From Mastigocoleus testarum BC008 (GTDB lineage: Bacteria; Cyanobacteriota; Cyanobacteriia; Cyanobacteriales; Nostocaceae), in assembly GCF_001456025.1 (NCBI RefSeq), contig NZ_LMTZ01000109.1, forward strand, positions 1-64,000: 64,000 bases of DNA, in the 5' to 3' direction. This document shows, in pieces, positions 1 to 8,312 of the stretch. The notes beneath the pieces are model-generated. The model was not told the origin of the DNA. It ran no database searches and saw only the letters and a program-made list of their open reading frames with translations. Every line of letters starts with the position of its first letter. The stretch's first letter is position 1. A program made the translations under genes and the position numbers.

Positions 1-271
1 AAGACCTTGCCATTGGAATTGTCCAGACTAATCACTTCTCGATCTATCTTACCTTACGTCCTAACTAAGCTGGCGATTGCTATATAACCTTTATTGTCAG
101 CTTTATATCTTTTAATGATGATTAAAGAAAAGGCATTGAATAAATACATCAATGAAATATTGTAGGCATATTTGGTTTTTTTCGTAGACGCTAAACATCC
201 CCAATCTTCCTCAGCCGAGGTAGTATTATCGGCTGCTATCTTCGGGTTTTTTGGGCTAAAATAATTCAGTA
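1..271. other. Left edge, no supported gene
   Basis: No convincing gene is seen here. A 73-codon minus-strand frame (54-275) opens with TTG, overlaps the stop of the next gene by four bases and reads like non-coding sequence, so it is not called. The stretch is probably the 3' flank of the minus-strand GUN4-like gene. Confidence 0.5.
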
Positions 272-1135
272 TCAAACAATTTCTTTAAAGTAAGAAAAAA
301 GAATAGTTGGTATTAACCACCACCAATAATAAAGTCTCTCACTACCTAATCCCAATTCGCAGTAAGCAGCAGGAAGATGACCAGAAGGTGCATTTAAGTT
401 GAAGTCAAGTTGCTCGTATGCTTTCCAAGTACCTTGTTGGTACCATCCAACAGAATTACCGAACTGACACCAAGTTTCGTATTTAGCATCTATATTTCCT
501 GATATTTTATTCCAAACCTGTTGTTGAGTACTAAATCCAAAATGTCCGTTAGTGTATCTCTTCCACAGTTCATCAATATCTTGCAAATCAGAAGCAAATA
601 AATTTTCTGCGTCAACCGTTCGCAACCAACCTTCTGCTGTTCTATTTGACAATGTCAATAAAATATTAGCTGTTTCCAGATCCGCTTCACGCCACATTTT
701 ATTAGCTAGTAAATTTTGCAAGCGTCCATAATCAAATGTCACAATTGTTGGAGTACTTTCTTGCGAGTGAGATTCTTGAGATTTAGGAAGTACTCTGAAC
801 CTTTCTCCTTCTGTTTCTACATCAAAATACTGGCTGTGAAATTCAGATAGTTGATTTAACAATTGCGATCGCTCTTGCTTTAATTGTTCTAATTCAATTT
901 TTAAGTTGTTTTGCTCTTGAGTCGCTCGTTCTAGCTTTGATTCCAGTTTTGACAAGTTATCTTGCGACCTTCTCCACCATTCGCGCGCCCAAATTGTTCT
1001 TGATAGTTCTCGCTGGAAAGATTCTTCTGAGATCTTTTCAGATGAAGAATATTTTTTTACATACCACCCACAAATGGAACAGTAATCTGCCAGTTCACTG
1101 AGGGATTCTGTTTGGCAAATGGGACACTGAGCCAT
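272..1135 (-). CDS. Zinc-ribbon, coiled-coil, GUN4-like domain protein
   Basis: This 287-residue protein has three parts. Residues 4-22 form a zinc ribbon with two CxxC knuckles (CPIC and CSIC). Residues of about 55-100 are a Glu/Gln/Leu-rich coiled coil. Residues of about 130-287 match the GUN4-like helical domain, with LLANKMWREADLET at its start and a Trp-rich end. GUN4 itself binds porphyrins and stimulates Mg-chelatase. Stand-alone cyanobacterial GUN4-domain proteins like this one are thought to sense tetrapyrroles or act as regulatory modules, often fused to kinases. The ATG is supported by an AGGAG ribosome-binding site eight bases upstream. No operon partner is visible. The domain call is fairly safe; the function is inferred. 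Confidence 0.8.
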   Translation of the reverse strand: MAQCPICQTESLSELADYCSICGWYVKKYSSSEKISEESFQRELSRTIWAREWWRRSQDNLSKLESKLERATQEQNNLKIELEQLKQERSQLLNQLSEFHSQYFDVETEGERFRVLPKSQESHSQESTPTIVTFDYGRLQNLLANKMWREADLETANILLTLSNRTAEGWLRTVDAENLFASDLQDIDELWKRYTNGHFGFSTQQQVWNKISGNIDAKYETWCQFGNSVGWYQQGTWKAYEQLDFNLNAPSGHLPAAYCELGLGSERLYYWWWLIPTILFSYFKEIV

Positions 1136-1350
1136 GTTTAACTCCTGACCTTATGTGGGATTATTAGCTTGGAAAGTTTATGAGAAATCAAAAATATAAG
1201 CTTATATTTTCTGTCTACAAACCCATACGTGGGTTTTCGGTAAATTTTATTGGGAAATTTGACTTAAATCTGAAGAAATGGGATTGTCAAATTTGCTTTT
1301 AGTCAAATTTGCTTTTAACAGTACAACGGAATTTTGAACGAAAAAGCCCT

Positions 1351-2139
1351 ATGAAAATCTGGCAAGCTGATTTTTATCGAAGTCCCCAGCAAGATGCATC
1401 AACTGAGGTATTCTGGGATTTATTGATTTGTGACCCCAAACTCGATTTTAAATATGAGGCTAGTTGTCCCCAATCACAAGCGAATTCTACTTGGCTTGCT
1501 TCCCAATTCCAACAAGTAGGGGAAAAACCGGATGTAATTCAAGTATTTCGTCCCCAGTCTTTAAGTTTAATTGAGCAAGCTGGAAATAATTTGGGAATTA
1601 AGGTTGAACCGACTCGTCGCACCACAGCTTTAAAAGAATGGTTGCAAGAAAAACAGTATCCGATAGCTTTGGATAAGCCCCCTCCAATGCCTTTACCAGA
1701 AAATCTTTGGGGTCAAGAATGGCGTTTAGCGACATTACCTGCGGGTGATATTGTTGATATCTTTGGCGATCGCCCAATTCCAATTTTAGATATGCCAGAT
1801 TATTGCCTGCCAATTAATTTGGGTTTGGCTTCAACTGTAAAAATTCCCGGAATTGTTATTTATGGTGGCAGACAATCGATGCGTTTAGCAAGATGGTTTC
1901 AAGAAGTTCGTCCGGTAGAGATAAATTACATTGCTGGTGCACCAGATGGTTTTGTTTTGGAAGCAGGTTTAATAGATCGATGGGTTGTTGTGACTTTTGA
2001 AGACAAAGAAGTTGCAGCAGCAGCACAAAATTATCAACAGCGCAAGCAAGAAAGTAAAGGATTGCACTTTTTATTGATACAACCTGATGATTCGGGAATG
2101 ACTTATAGCGGTTTTTGGTTGTTGAGAGATGAAAAGTAG
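1351..2139 (+). CDS. Tab2/Atab2-like RNA-binding protein
   Basis: The 262-residue product begins MKIWQADFYRSP and continues WDLLICDP, the usual opening of the Tab2/Atab2 family. In algae and plants this family binds mRNA and promotes translation of photosystem I reaction-centre subunits; cyanobacterial members are soluble and less studied. Length and the FLLIQPDDSGMTYSGFWLL-type C-terminus fit the family. An in-frame TTG at 1309 would add 14 residues, but the family starts at the ATG chosen here. It diverges from the GUN4-like gene; both relate to photosynthesis, though nothing in the sequence shows that they work together. Confidence 0.85.
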   Translation: MKIWQADFYRSPQQDASTEVFWDLLICDPKLDFKYEASCPQSQANSTWLASQFQQVGEKPDVIQVFRPQSLSLIEQAGNNLGIKVEPTRRTTALKEWLQEKQYPIALDKPPPMPLPENLWGQEWRLATLPAGDIVDIFGDRPIPILDMPDYCLPINLGLASTVKIPGIVIYGGRQSMRLARWFQEVRPVEINYIAGAPDGFVLEAGLIDRWVVVTFEDKEVAAAAQNYQQRKQESKGLHFLLIQPDDSGMTYSGFWLLRDEK

Positions 2140-2206
2140 AGAAAATCACTTTAAAAACAATTTTTTAGTTCGATTTTCACTATCTGGGATGAAGGGCTAC
2201 TGAAAG

Positions 2207-2227
2207 CCCCCGGCTTCTAACCGTGGG
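2207..2227 (+). repeat. Imperfect hairpin like an IS200/IS605 end
   Basis: The stretch reads as a CCCCCGG arm, a CTTCTAA loop and a CCGTGGG arm, which pair with one mismatch. Such a CGGCTTCTA hairpin is typical of right ends of IS200/IS605-type elements in cyanobacteria. No tnpA or tnpB frame is nearby, so it is at most a remnant. Confidence 0.35.
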
Positions 2228-2348
2228 ATAGCTTACTACTAGTAAAGTCTACTTTGTGAAGAATTGTAATGACCAGTTATTAAGGTTATGCTTAATTTGA
2301 AGGGTGTAGTTAAAAACTCTACATGCGGTTAAATCCAAGCAAAAGTAG

Positions 2349-3584
2349 ATGAATTTTAAGAATATTAAGGGGCTGTTTGACTTACCAACTACATATTGGA
2401 TTGTGGCGCTAGTTGGTTTTATTAATTCCGTCAGTTTTACCATAGTTTATCCACTACTGTACCCCTACGCGAAACAGTTTGATTTGAGTGATTTTCAAGC
2501 AAGTTTGTTACTTACAGCTTTTTCTGTATCTCAGTTTATTGGTACGCCAATTTTGGGTAGACTTTCAGATCGCTTGGGGAGAAAACCTTTACTGATAATA
2601 AGTTTATTAGGTACAGTCGCAGCAAATATTATTGCAGCTGTAGCACCTTTTGCTTGGCTACTATTTACTGCTCGTATACTTGATGGATTTACCGGTGGAA
2701 ATAACTCTATAGCTAGTGCAGTAATCAGTGACATTACCAATGCAGAGCAACGTACTAAAGCTTTTGGTATTTTTGGTTCTGTGTTTAGTCTTGGACTTGT
2801 TATTGGTCCAGCACTCAGTTATCTTGCTCTTCAACTACCAACACCGGAAGGTATATCTTCACTGGGTTTAAGTTTTTTGCTAGGAGCAAGTATGGCTTTA
2901 TTTGCAACGGTGTTAACTGCTTTTTTTCTACCGGAAACATTACCTCGCTCGGAAAAGCAAGAATTCTACTTGAGTTGGAGCGATTTCGGTTTGCTCAAAG
3001 TTGCTCGATCTGTAGCTCGACCTAAGTTGGGCAAGTTGTTTATTTTAACCTTTCTTAGCGGTACTACCTTTACAATTTTTACCTTTGCATTTCAACCTTT
3101 TTTGTTAGAAGTACTAGAACAAGACGTAAAAGTTCTAACAATTATATTTGTTTTAGTTGGAGTAATAGGATTCATCTCTCAAGTTTTTGCTCTAGATCCA
3201 TTACGAAAAAGATTCAATCTGATTGATATTCTTTTTACAGCGTTGCTCGTGCGAGGAATCACATTTTTATTAATTCCCACATTCCCCAACATTACAGCCT
3301 TTTTTATCATTATTGCGATTTTCAGTTTAATTACTGCTTTCCCTATGCCTTTAATCGAGTCTATTTTGTCCCTCAATAGCACTCAAAAAGAGCAGGGTGA
3401 AGTACTAGGAACTAACGTTTCTTATCTTAGTCTTTCCAATGCTTTGGGACCAGCGATTTCTGGATTACTAGTTACACTCGGTTATTTGGCTCCTTTTTGG
3501 ATTACAGGGGTTTTGACTGTATGTACGGCTTTATTTGCTTTGCAACTCAAGTTTCAATTTAAGTGTAGTGTCAGCGATCAATAA
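2349..3584 (+). CDS. MFS transporter (copy 1)
   Basis: A 411-residue integral membrane protein with about 12 hydrophobic segments. The MFS motif A, GRLSDRLGRK, lies at residues 70-79 in the loop after TM2, and an ARILDGFTGGNNS-type segment follows. Overall it resembles drug:H+ antiporters of the TetA/Bcr type (DHA1). The substrate cannot be read from sequence. It closely resembles the next gene downstream, so the two look like a tandem duplication. The ATG lies behind a purine-rich but weak ribosome site. No adjacent regulator is visible. Confidence 0.85.
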   Translation: MNFKNIKGLFDLPTTYWIVALVGFINSVSFTIVYPLLYPYAKQFDLSDFQASLLLTAFSVSQFIGTPILGRLSDRLGRKPLLIISLLGTVAANIIAAVAPFAWLLFTARILDGFTGGNNSIASAVISDITNAEQRTKAFGIFGSVFSLGLVIGPALSYLALQLPTPEGISSLGLSFLLGASMALFATVLTAFFLPETLPRSEKQEFYLSWSDFGLLKVARSVARPKLGKLFILTFLSGTTFTIFTFAFQPFLLEVLEQDVKVLTIIFVLVGVIGFISQVFALDPLRKRFNLIDILFTALLVRGITFLLIPTFPNITAFFIIIAIFSLITAFPMPLIESILSLNSTQKEQGEVLGTNVSYLSLSNALGPAISGLLVTLGYLAPFWITGVLTVCTALFALQLKFQFKCSVSDQ

Positions 3585-4377
3585 CACTTAGATTTTTCTA
3601 TTATCGATAGTTAAGGAAGGAGTACGGAGGAAGAAGGATTAATCTACATATAAACAGGACTTACGCACTTGTTACCAATTTTCAGGGGTTTGGGATTGCT
3701 TCCTTACGTCGCAATGACTTTAATTTCCTTGTCCGTGCGTAAGTCCTGATAAATTTATTACACTTCTTCCTTCTCATTTCTTTCCTCTTCCTTCCGACGT
3801 AGTCGGTCAACTTTAGAAATAGTAAAGGGAATTTAGACTTTATTCCTTTTGACTATTTTTGAAAAAATTATTCTTTCTTTATACATATAGACTTTAAAAA
3901 TATCGATTTTATACAATTGTTTGTATATGAATAGAAATAACATACCCTGTGTAAATATTGGAATCTTTTAAGCAATATATATGATTTTGAACAGTCGATT
4001 AATATCATCTTATCTCTATTTTATTAAAAAATAATGTATTAAAAATTCATCTTCTTGATAAGTGAAAAAAATCAAGTAATTTAAATCCTAATTTTATAAT
4101 TAAATTTATCAAACGGTATTCACATACTGAAAAATATAAAATTAGTCATCAAACAGTTAGCATCACAAATTTACACCATACTAAATTATGACTTACACAA
4201 TTGTCACAATATACTGGTGATATGTGACACTAAGAACCTTATTTATATATTCAAATTAACTCGTTTGTATCATATCCCTCGCAAGAAAAATATATCAGTT
4301 GTGCAGGTTTTCGAAATAAAACTAATTTCCTTGTACCTTATTTCCGCTCGATTTATAGATATTAAATCAAAAAATAT
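3585..4377. other. Long AT-rich spacer between MFS paralogues
   Basis: Nearly 800 bases without a supported gene. The first part carries a small inverted-repeat element (annotated separately). The rest is very AT-rich and presumably includes the promoter of the second MFS gene. The spacer argues that the two paralogues are separate transcription units. Confidence 0.6.
3650..3753. mobile_element. MITE-like element with 14-bp terminal inverted repeats
   Basis: CAGGACTTACGCAC at 3655-3668 is repeated as its exact reverse complement at 3735-3748, bounding a 94-bp non-coding element. ATAAA flanks it on both sides (3650-3654 and 3749-3753), which looks like a 5-bp target-site duplication. A single copy of the same end occurs at 29330-29342. 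With no transposase inside, it would be mobilised in trans by an IS with similar ends. Confidence 0.7.
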
Positions 4378-5655
4378 ATGATAACCACGAGCGTACAAAA
4401 AATACAGACAGAAATTAAATCAAAATTTGTTAAGGAAGAATTTGACTTTCCTATAGAATTTTGGTTAGTAACTCTAATTGCCTTTATTAACTCTCTTGGC
4501 TTTACGATTATTATTCCTCTACTTTATCCCTATGCAAAATACTTTGGTTTAAGTGATTTTCAGGCAAGTTTATTAAGCACAGCTTATGCAATTTCTCAAT
4601 TTTTTGCAACACCAGTTTTAGGAAGAATTTCAGACCGTTTGGGAAGAAAACCGTTATTAATTTTAAGTTTAATCGGAACTATAGTAGCTAATATTGTTGC
4701 CGCTTTTAGTCCCATTGTGTCGTTATTATATCTGGCTCGTATCATCGATGGGCTAACAGGTGGAAATAATTCTATTGCAAGAGCTATTGTCAGCGACATC
4801 ACGACAAAAAAGCAGCGCGCTCAAGCATTCGGGATTTTTGATGCTATATTTCGTTTGGGGTTTGTCGCTGGACCAATCATAAGTTACCTCGCAGGAAAAA
4901 TTCCCACTTTTATGGGGATATCTTCATTAGGAATGAGTTTTTTAGTTGCAGCAATTGTCGCTTCCATTGCAACTTTATTAATATTAGTTTTTCTTCCTGA
5001 AACTGCACCTCGGGTAACAACTGAAAATTTTCGATTTAAATGGAGTGATTTTGGTTTCATTAAAATTCTTCAGTTTGCACCTAGACCTAAATTTACAGAT
5101 ATTTTTATCCTCACTTTTTTAAATGGTGTAATTTTTACTACTTTTACCTTTGCATTCCGAATTTTTACTCTAAATATTCTCGAGCAGACTTCTAAAACCT
5201 TAGCGATCGTATTTGCTGTAATCGGAATGTTGGGACTCGGATCACAAATTTTTATCCTCGACCCGCTGCGTCAGAAGTTCAACCTTGTTGATATTTTATT
5301 TTTAGCATTGATAATACGAGGAATAATGCTTTTGTTAATTCCTACGTTTCCTACTCTTACACCTTTTTTGATGTTTACTGTAATATTTGGTGTGGTGAAT
5401 TCTTTTCCGATACCATTGATAGATTCTATTTTATCTCTTAATAGTAGCGAAAATGAACAAGGGGAAATACTAGGACTCAATACTTCCTACGTCAGTCTTT
5501 CTAATGCTATTGGTCCGGCTATATCTGGTTTATTAGTGACTTTTAGTGACTTAATCCCCTTTTGGGTTACGGGTGGATTAAGTGTGTTAATAGCTTTTTT
5601 TGCTCTAAAACAAATTAAGTTAGAGTTCAAATGCGGACAACACAGCTTATTGTGA
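4378..5655 (+). CDS. MFS transporter (copy 2)
   Basis: A 425-residue paralogue of the upstream MFS gene. It shares motif A (GRISDRLGRK, residues 82-91), the YPYAK-GLSDFQASLL segment after TM1 and the DPLRQKFNLVDILF loop of the second half. It has a longer, charged N-terminus of about 20 residues. Role: an inner-membrane, proton-coupled efflux or uptake carrier of unknown substrate. It ends 11 bases before the stop of the convergent ABC ATPase gene. The two copies have diverged across the whole length, so the duplication is not recent. Confidence 0.85.
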   Translation: MITTSVQKIQTEIKSKFVKEEFDFPIEFWLVTLIAFINSLGFTIIIPLLYPYAKYFGLSDFQASLLSTAYAISQFFATPVLGRISDRLGRKPLLILSLIGTIVANIVAAFSPIVSLLYLARIIDGLTGGNNSIARAIVSDITTKKQRAQAFGIFDAIFRLGFVAGPIISYLAGKIPTFMGISSLGMSFLVAAIVASIATLLILVFLPETAPRVTTENFRFKWSDFGFIKILQFAPRPKFTDIFILTFLNGVIFTTFTFAFRIFTLNILEQTSKTLAIVFAVIGMLGLGSQIFILDPLRQKFNLVDILFLALIIRGIMLLLIPTFPTLTPFLMFTVIFGVVNSFPIPLIDSILSLNSSENEQGEILGLNTSYVSLSNAIGPAISGLLVTFSDLIPFWVTGGLSVLIAFFALKQIKLEFKCGQHSLL

Positions 5656-5666
5656 TCTGGTAAATA

Positions 5667-6635
5667 CTATTTTCCTTGAATCTTTTGCACAAAGAATTCT
5701 TCTAAACTCAGACTGTGCAACTCAGTAGAAATGAGTAATCCTCCCATGAGTCTTAGACTCGCAATAAAGTCATAAACATCACCTTCTAGTTTTCCTTCCC
5801 AAGAACCATCCGCTAAACCTCCAATATCAGGTATCCACTGTTTAAGAACTTCCCAATCACCACCCTGACCTTTAACTCGATAGGTGTGGGGAGTTCCTAA
5901 TAATTCTGTTAGAGAACCAGTACAGATTAATTCACCTTTTGCCAGGATTGCAATGCGATCGCAAATTTGTTCTACTTCACTCAAAACGTGACTATTAAAG
6001 AAGATAGTTTTTCCAGTAGCTTTGAGATGTAAAATAATTTCCCGCATTTGATAACGTCCGACAGGATCGAGTCCTGACATTGGTTCGTCAAGAAATATTA
6101 ATTCTGGATCGTTAATTAATGCTTGTGCCATTCCCACTCGTTGGAGCATACCCTTAGAGTAGTGACGCATACGTTTTTTACAAGCATCAGCTTGGGATAA
6201 ACCCACCAAGTCTAGAAGTTGAGGAATTTTTTGTTTCTGTACTCGCTTTGAGAGTCCAAACAGCCCTGCTGCTAATTGCAAAAACTCCCAACCAGTAAGA
6301 TATTCATATAAGTATGGATTTTCTGGTAAATAACCAATACGTTGCTTTATATTGCGATCGCCCAAGGGTTTACCCAGCAATAACCCCCTCCCGGAAGTTG
6401 GATGAATAATACCCAACAGTAGTTTTAATAGTGTTGTTTTCCCAGCACCATTAGGTCCTAACAACCCAAAGGTTTCTCCTTTGTAAACTGTTAAAGAACA
6501 ATGTTTGAGGGAAGTAAATTTTTGATTCAAGAAAAAGCCAGTGCGATAACTTTTTCGCAAGTCGGAAGTTAAAATTACCGGCAAATTATCTTGAATATTC
6601 GATTGCGAATCAGGAGCATCTGCAACAGACTTCAT
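5667..6635 (-). CDS. ABC transporter ATP-binding protein
   Basis: A 322-residue ATPase subunit. Walker A is GPNGAGKTT (residues 60-68), the signature is YSKGMLQ (159-165) with MLQ in place of the usual GGQ, Walker B is LIFLDEP (179-185), and an H-loop lies in FNSHVLSE. The C-terminal extension of about 100 residues is typical of the CcmA/DrrA/NatA group, which pairs with ABC-2 type membrane proteins. Its job is to hydrolyse ATP to drive export. No permease gene adjoins it in this window, so its partner is encoded elsewhere. The upstream region carries three palindromes, possible operators or transcript hairpins. Confidence 0.88.
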   Translation of the reverse strand: MKSVADAPDSQSNIQDNLPVILTSDLRKSYRTGFFLNQKFTSLKHCSLTVYKGETFGLLGPNGAGKTTLLKLLLGIIHPTSGRGLLLGKPLGDRNIKQRIGYLPENPYLYEYLTGWEFLQLAAGLFGLSKRVQKQKIPQLLDLVGLSQADACKKRMRHYSKGMLQRVGMAQALINDPELIFLDEPMSGLDPVGRYQMREIILHLKATGKTIFFNSHVLSEVEQICDRIAILAKGELICTGSLTELLGTPHTYRVKGQGGDWEVLKQWIPDIGGLADGSWEGKLEGDVYDFIASLRLMGGLLISTELHSLSLEEFFVQKIQGK

Positions 6636-6686
6636 CTCTGAGTAACAGGTAACTACAGCTACACCACATTAGCATTTAGCTATCAG

Positions 6687-6708
6687 TAACCCAATTATAC
6701 TTGGGTTA
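6687..6708. promoter_or_regulatory. Palindrome A upstream of the ABC ATPase gene
   Basis: TAACCCAA and TTGGGTTA form perfect 8-bp arms separated by six bases. The half-site resembles palindrome C at 6770, suggesting a repeated operator or transcript hairpin about 50 bases ahead of the ABC ATPase start. Confidence 0.4.
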
Positions 6709-6711
6709 TAA

Positions 6712-6742
6712 GTTTTAATTAATTACAAAGATTAATTAAAAC
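6712..6742. promoter_or_regulatory. 12-bp inverted repeat B
   Basis: GTTTTAATTAAT at 6712-6723 is exactly inverted at 6731-6742 around a seven-base spacer. It lies between palindromes A and C. It is AT-rich and could be a protein-binding site or a weak terminator stem. Confidence 0.4.
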
Positions 6743-6769
6743 AGTATCCAGACGGAATATTTAGGATGA

Positions 6770-6792
6770 TAACCCTAAGTATCCTAGGGTTA
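6770..6792. promoter_or_regulatory. Palindrome C, partner of palindrome A
   Basis: TAACCCTA and TAGGGTTA are perfect 8-bp arms around a seven-base spacer. The half-site differs from that of palindrome A by one base, so the two may bind the same factor. Confidence 0.4.
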
Positions 6793-6928
6793 AATTTTGA
6801 CCGTATCATATAATAGAAGCGAAAACTCGACAAACCGTTTCTTTCCTGGAAGTTTAACTGCTATCTTTGATATTAACAAAACATCACATATGCTTGACTG
6901 CGAGCAGTTTATTCATTAATATGATTCC

Positions 6929-6940
6929 GACCGATTGGTC
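6929..6940. promoter_or_regulatory. Candidate TetR operator upstream of the regulator
   Basis: GACC-GATT-GGTC is a perfect 4-bp-arm palindrome about 90 bases before the TetR start. The same GACC-N4-GGTC architecture recurs at 7676-7689 before the thioesterase, and I know of no other pair like it in the window. This fits autoregulation plus control of the downstream genes. Confidence 0.55.
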
Positions 6941-7027
6941 TTACCTTCAATAATAATAGGTAAAATCGAAGTAATGCACTATTGGTCATTATAATATTCT
7001 TCCCTGAGTAGTAATCGAAAAAAACTG

Positions 7028-7621
7028 ATGTCTAAAGGTCAAGAGACAAAGGAGAGAATTCTTCAACAGACAGCCGAACTGTTTAACAAACAGGGGTATG
7101 CTGGAACTTCGATGTCTGACATTATGCAAGTAACGGGTCTAAAAAAAGGAGGAATTTACAATCACTTTCAAAATAAGGATGAATTAGCACTACAAGCCTT
7201 TGATTATGCTGTTAGTCTAATTAGTTATCGCTACAGGATTGCACTGTTAAGTAAACGTAATGCGATCGAGCGCTTACAAGGAATTGTTCAAGTCTTTGTG
7301 AGTTATATAGACAAACCACCTTTAAAGGGGGGTTGTCCTTTACTGAATACTGCTGTTGAAAGCGACCATACTCACCCAGCTTTGAGAAAGCGCGCCCAGG
7401 AGGCAATGAACTCTTGGTACGATATGATTCGCAGAGTTGTGCAAAAAGGAATTAGGAGGGGAGAAATTTCTTCAGACATTGACCCTGAGCAAGTCGCTAC
7501 GGTGACTATTGCTATTTTTGAAGGTGGATTAATGATGACTCAACTACATGACGATCCTATTTATCTTAAGAGAGCCATGACTCATCTCTCTCAGTATATT
7601 GAAAGTTTCTCTCCAAGATAA
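7028..7621 (+). CDS. TetR/AcrR family transcriptional regulator
   Basis: The 197-residue protein has the TetR helix-turn-helix at residues 8-54 (ILQQTAELFNKQGYAGTSM, then GIYNHFQNKDEL). Its ligand domain contains GGCPLLNTAVE around Cys103. That Cys-Pro-Leu segment is typical of the AcuR/NemR/YxaF-like subgroup, some of which sense electrophiles through a cysteine. The protein would repress by binding GACC-N4-GGTC sites and release on ligand or thiol modification. The genes that follow (thioesterase, GST, patatin-like) fit an electrophile or lipid-damage response. Family is sure; ligand and targets are inferred. Confidence 0.9.
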   Translation: MSKGQETKERILQQTAELFNKQGYAGTSMSDIMQVTGLKKGGIYNHFQNKDELALQAFDYAVSLISYRYRIALLSKRNAIERLQGIVQVFVSYIDKPPLKGGCPLLNTAVESDHTHPALRKRAQEAMNSWYDMIRRVVQKGIRRGEISSDIDPEQVATVTIAIFEGGLMMTQLHDDPIYLKRAMTHLSQYIESFSPR

Positions 7622-7675
7622 AAATAATACATACCCTGACTATTTTTACCCTGAGGATATTTTGTTTCGAAAAAC

Positions 7676-7689
7676 AGACCGAAAGGTCT
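7676..7689. promoter_or_regulatory. Candidate TetR operator upstream of the thioesterase
   Basis: AGACC-GAAA-GGTCT is a perfect 5-bp-arm palindrome in the 107-base gap between the regulator and the thioesterase. It shares its core with the site at 6929-6940 and lies about 40 bases before the thioesterase start, where a repressor would block transcription. Confidence 0.55.
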
Positions 7690-7728
7690 TTTTGTCTGGA
7701 GCGACGATTGTATTATTGGCATTAATTT

Positions 7729-8169
7729 ATGATTGAAACTGATAAATTATCTCGTCCGTTAGAGGTAGAAATTACCATCCCGGTACGAACATACGACATA
7801 GATTTTGCTGGAATTGTCAGTAACATTGTTTATATTAAATGGCTGGAAGATTTACGCTTGAAATTTCTAGACGAACACTTACCACTCGAAACAGAAATTG
7901 CTCGCGGAAGTGTACCGATAGTTTCTAAAACTGAAATTGAATATAAACGACCAATAAAACTTTTTGAATCAGTAATTGGTAGACTTTGGGTTGCTAATTT
8001 CGGGCGAATAAAATATACAATCCAAGCTGAAATTATCTCTAATAATAATATTGCGGCGACTGCAACCCAGATAGGAACATTTATTAGTACGGATAATGGT
8101 CGTCCAGTAAAAATACCAGATAAATTACTACAAACATATTCACAATTTAAACTAAATTCACAATCTTAA
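7729..8169 (+). CDS. Hotdog-fold acyl-CoA thioesterase (YbgC/FadM-like)
   Basis: This 146-residue protein has the 4-hydroxybenzoyl-CoA thioesterase pattern: YDIDFAGIVSNIVYIKWLED at residues 22-41 starts the long hotdog helix and carries the catalytic Asp. It would hydrolyse acyl- or aroyl-CoA thioesters in the cytoplasm; the substrate is unknown. It follows the TetR gene on the same strand with a candidate operator between them, and lies upstream of a GST and a patatin-like gene. The ATG used is the only sensible start. Confidence 0.82.
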   Translation: MIETDKLSRPLEVEITIPVRTYDIDFAGIVSNIVYIKWLEDLRLKFLDEHLPLETEIARGSVPIVSKTEIEYKRPIKLFESVIGRLWVANFGRIKYTIQAEIISNNNIAATATQIGTFISTDNGRPVKIPDKLLQTYSQFKLNSQS

Positions 8170-8176
8170 CCGATGA

Positions 8177-8260
8177 GTAAGTGAATTATTGTTTGGTGAA
8201 CGCAAATATTTAGTCGGAGATAGATTATCTGCTGCGGATATCACTCCTTATAAAAATTAA
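8177..8260 (+). pseudogene. Relic of a glutathione S-transferase C-terminal domain
   Basis: Between stops, the frame at 8177-8260 reads VSELLFGERKYLVGDRLSAA, then DITPYKN and a stop. The YLVGDRLSAADI motif is the hallmark of the GST C-terminal domain, where the N-capping box begins the hydrophobic-core helix. Only about 27 codons survive, with no start codon. It lies just upstream of an intact GST whose equivalent motif (PYFGGEQLSLADI) is different, so it is the remnant of a separate GST copy rather than a piece of the intact gene. Confidence 0.65.
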
Positions 8261-8312
8261 ATATTGAATTTCTTGGAAAGATTAAAGTGAATAAATTGAG
8301 GAGAAATTATCG

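Noticed and set aside
54..275. 73-codon minus-strand frame at the left edge
   Set aside because: TTG start, no ribosome site, overlaps the GUN4-like stop and has no recognisable composition.
2349..5655. Tandem MFS genes as a fused or split transporter
   Set aside because: Both are full-length with complete motif A and separate starts; they are diverged paralogues.
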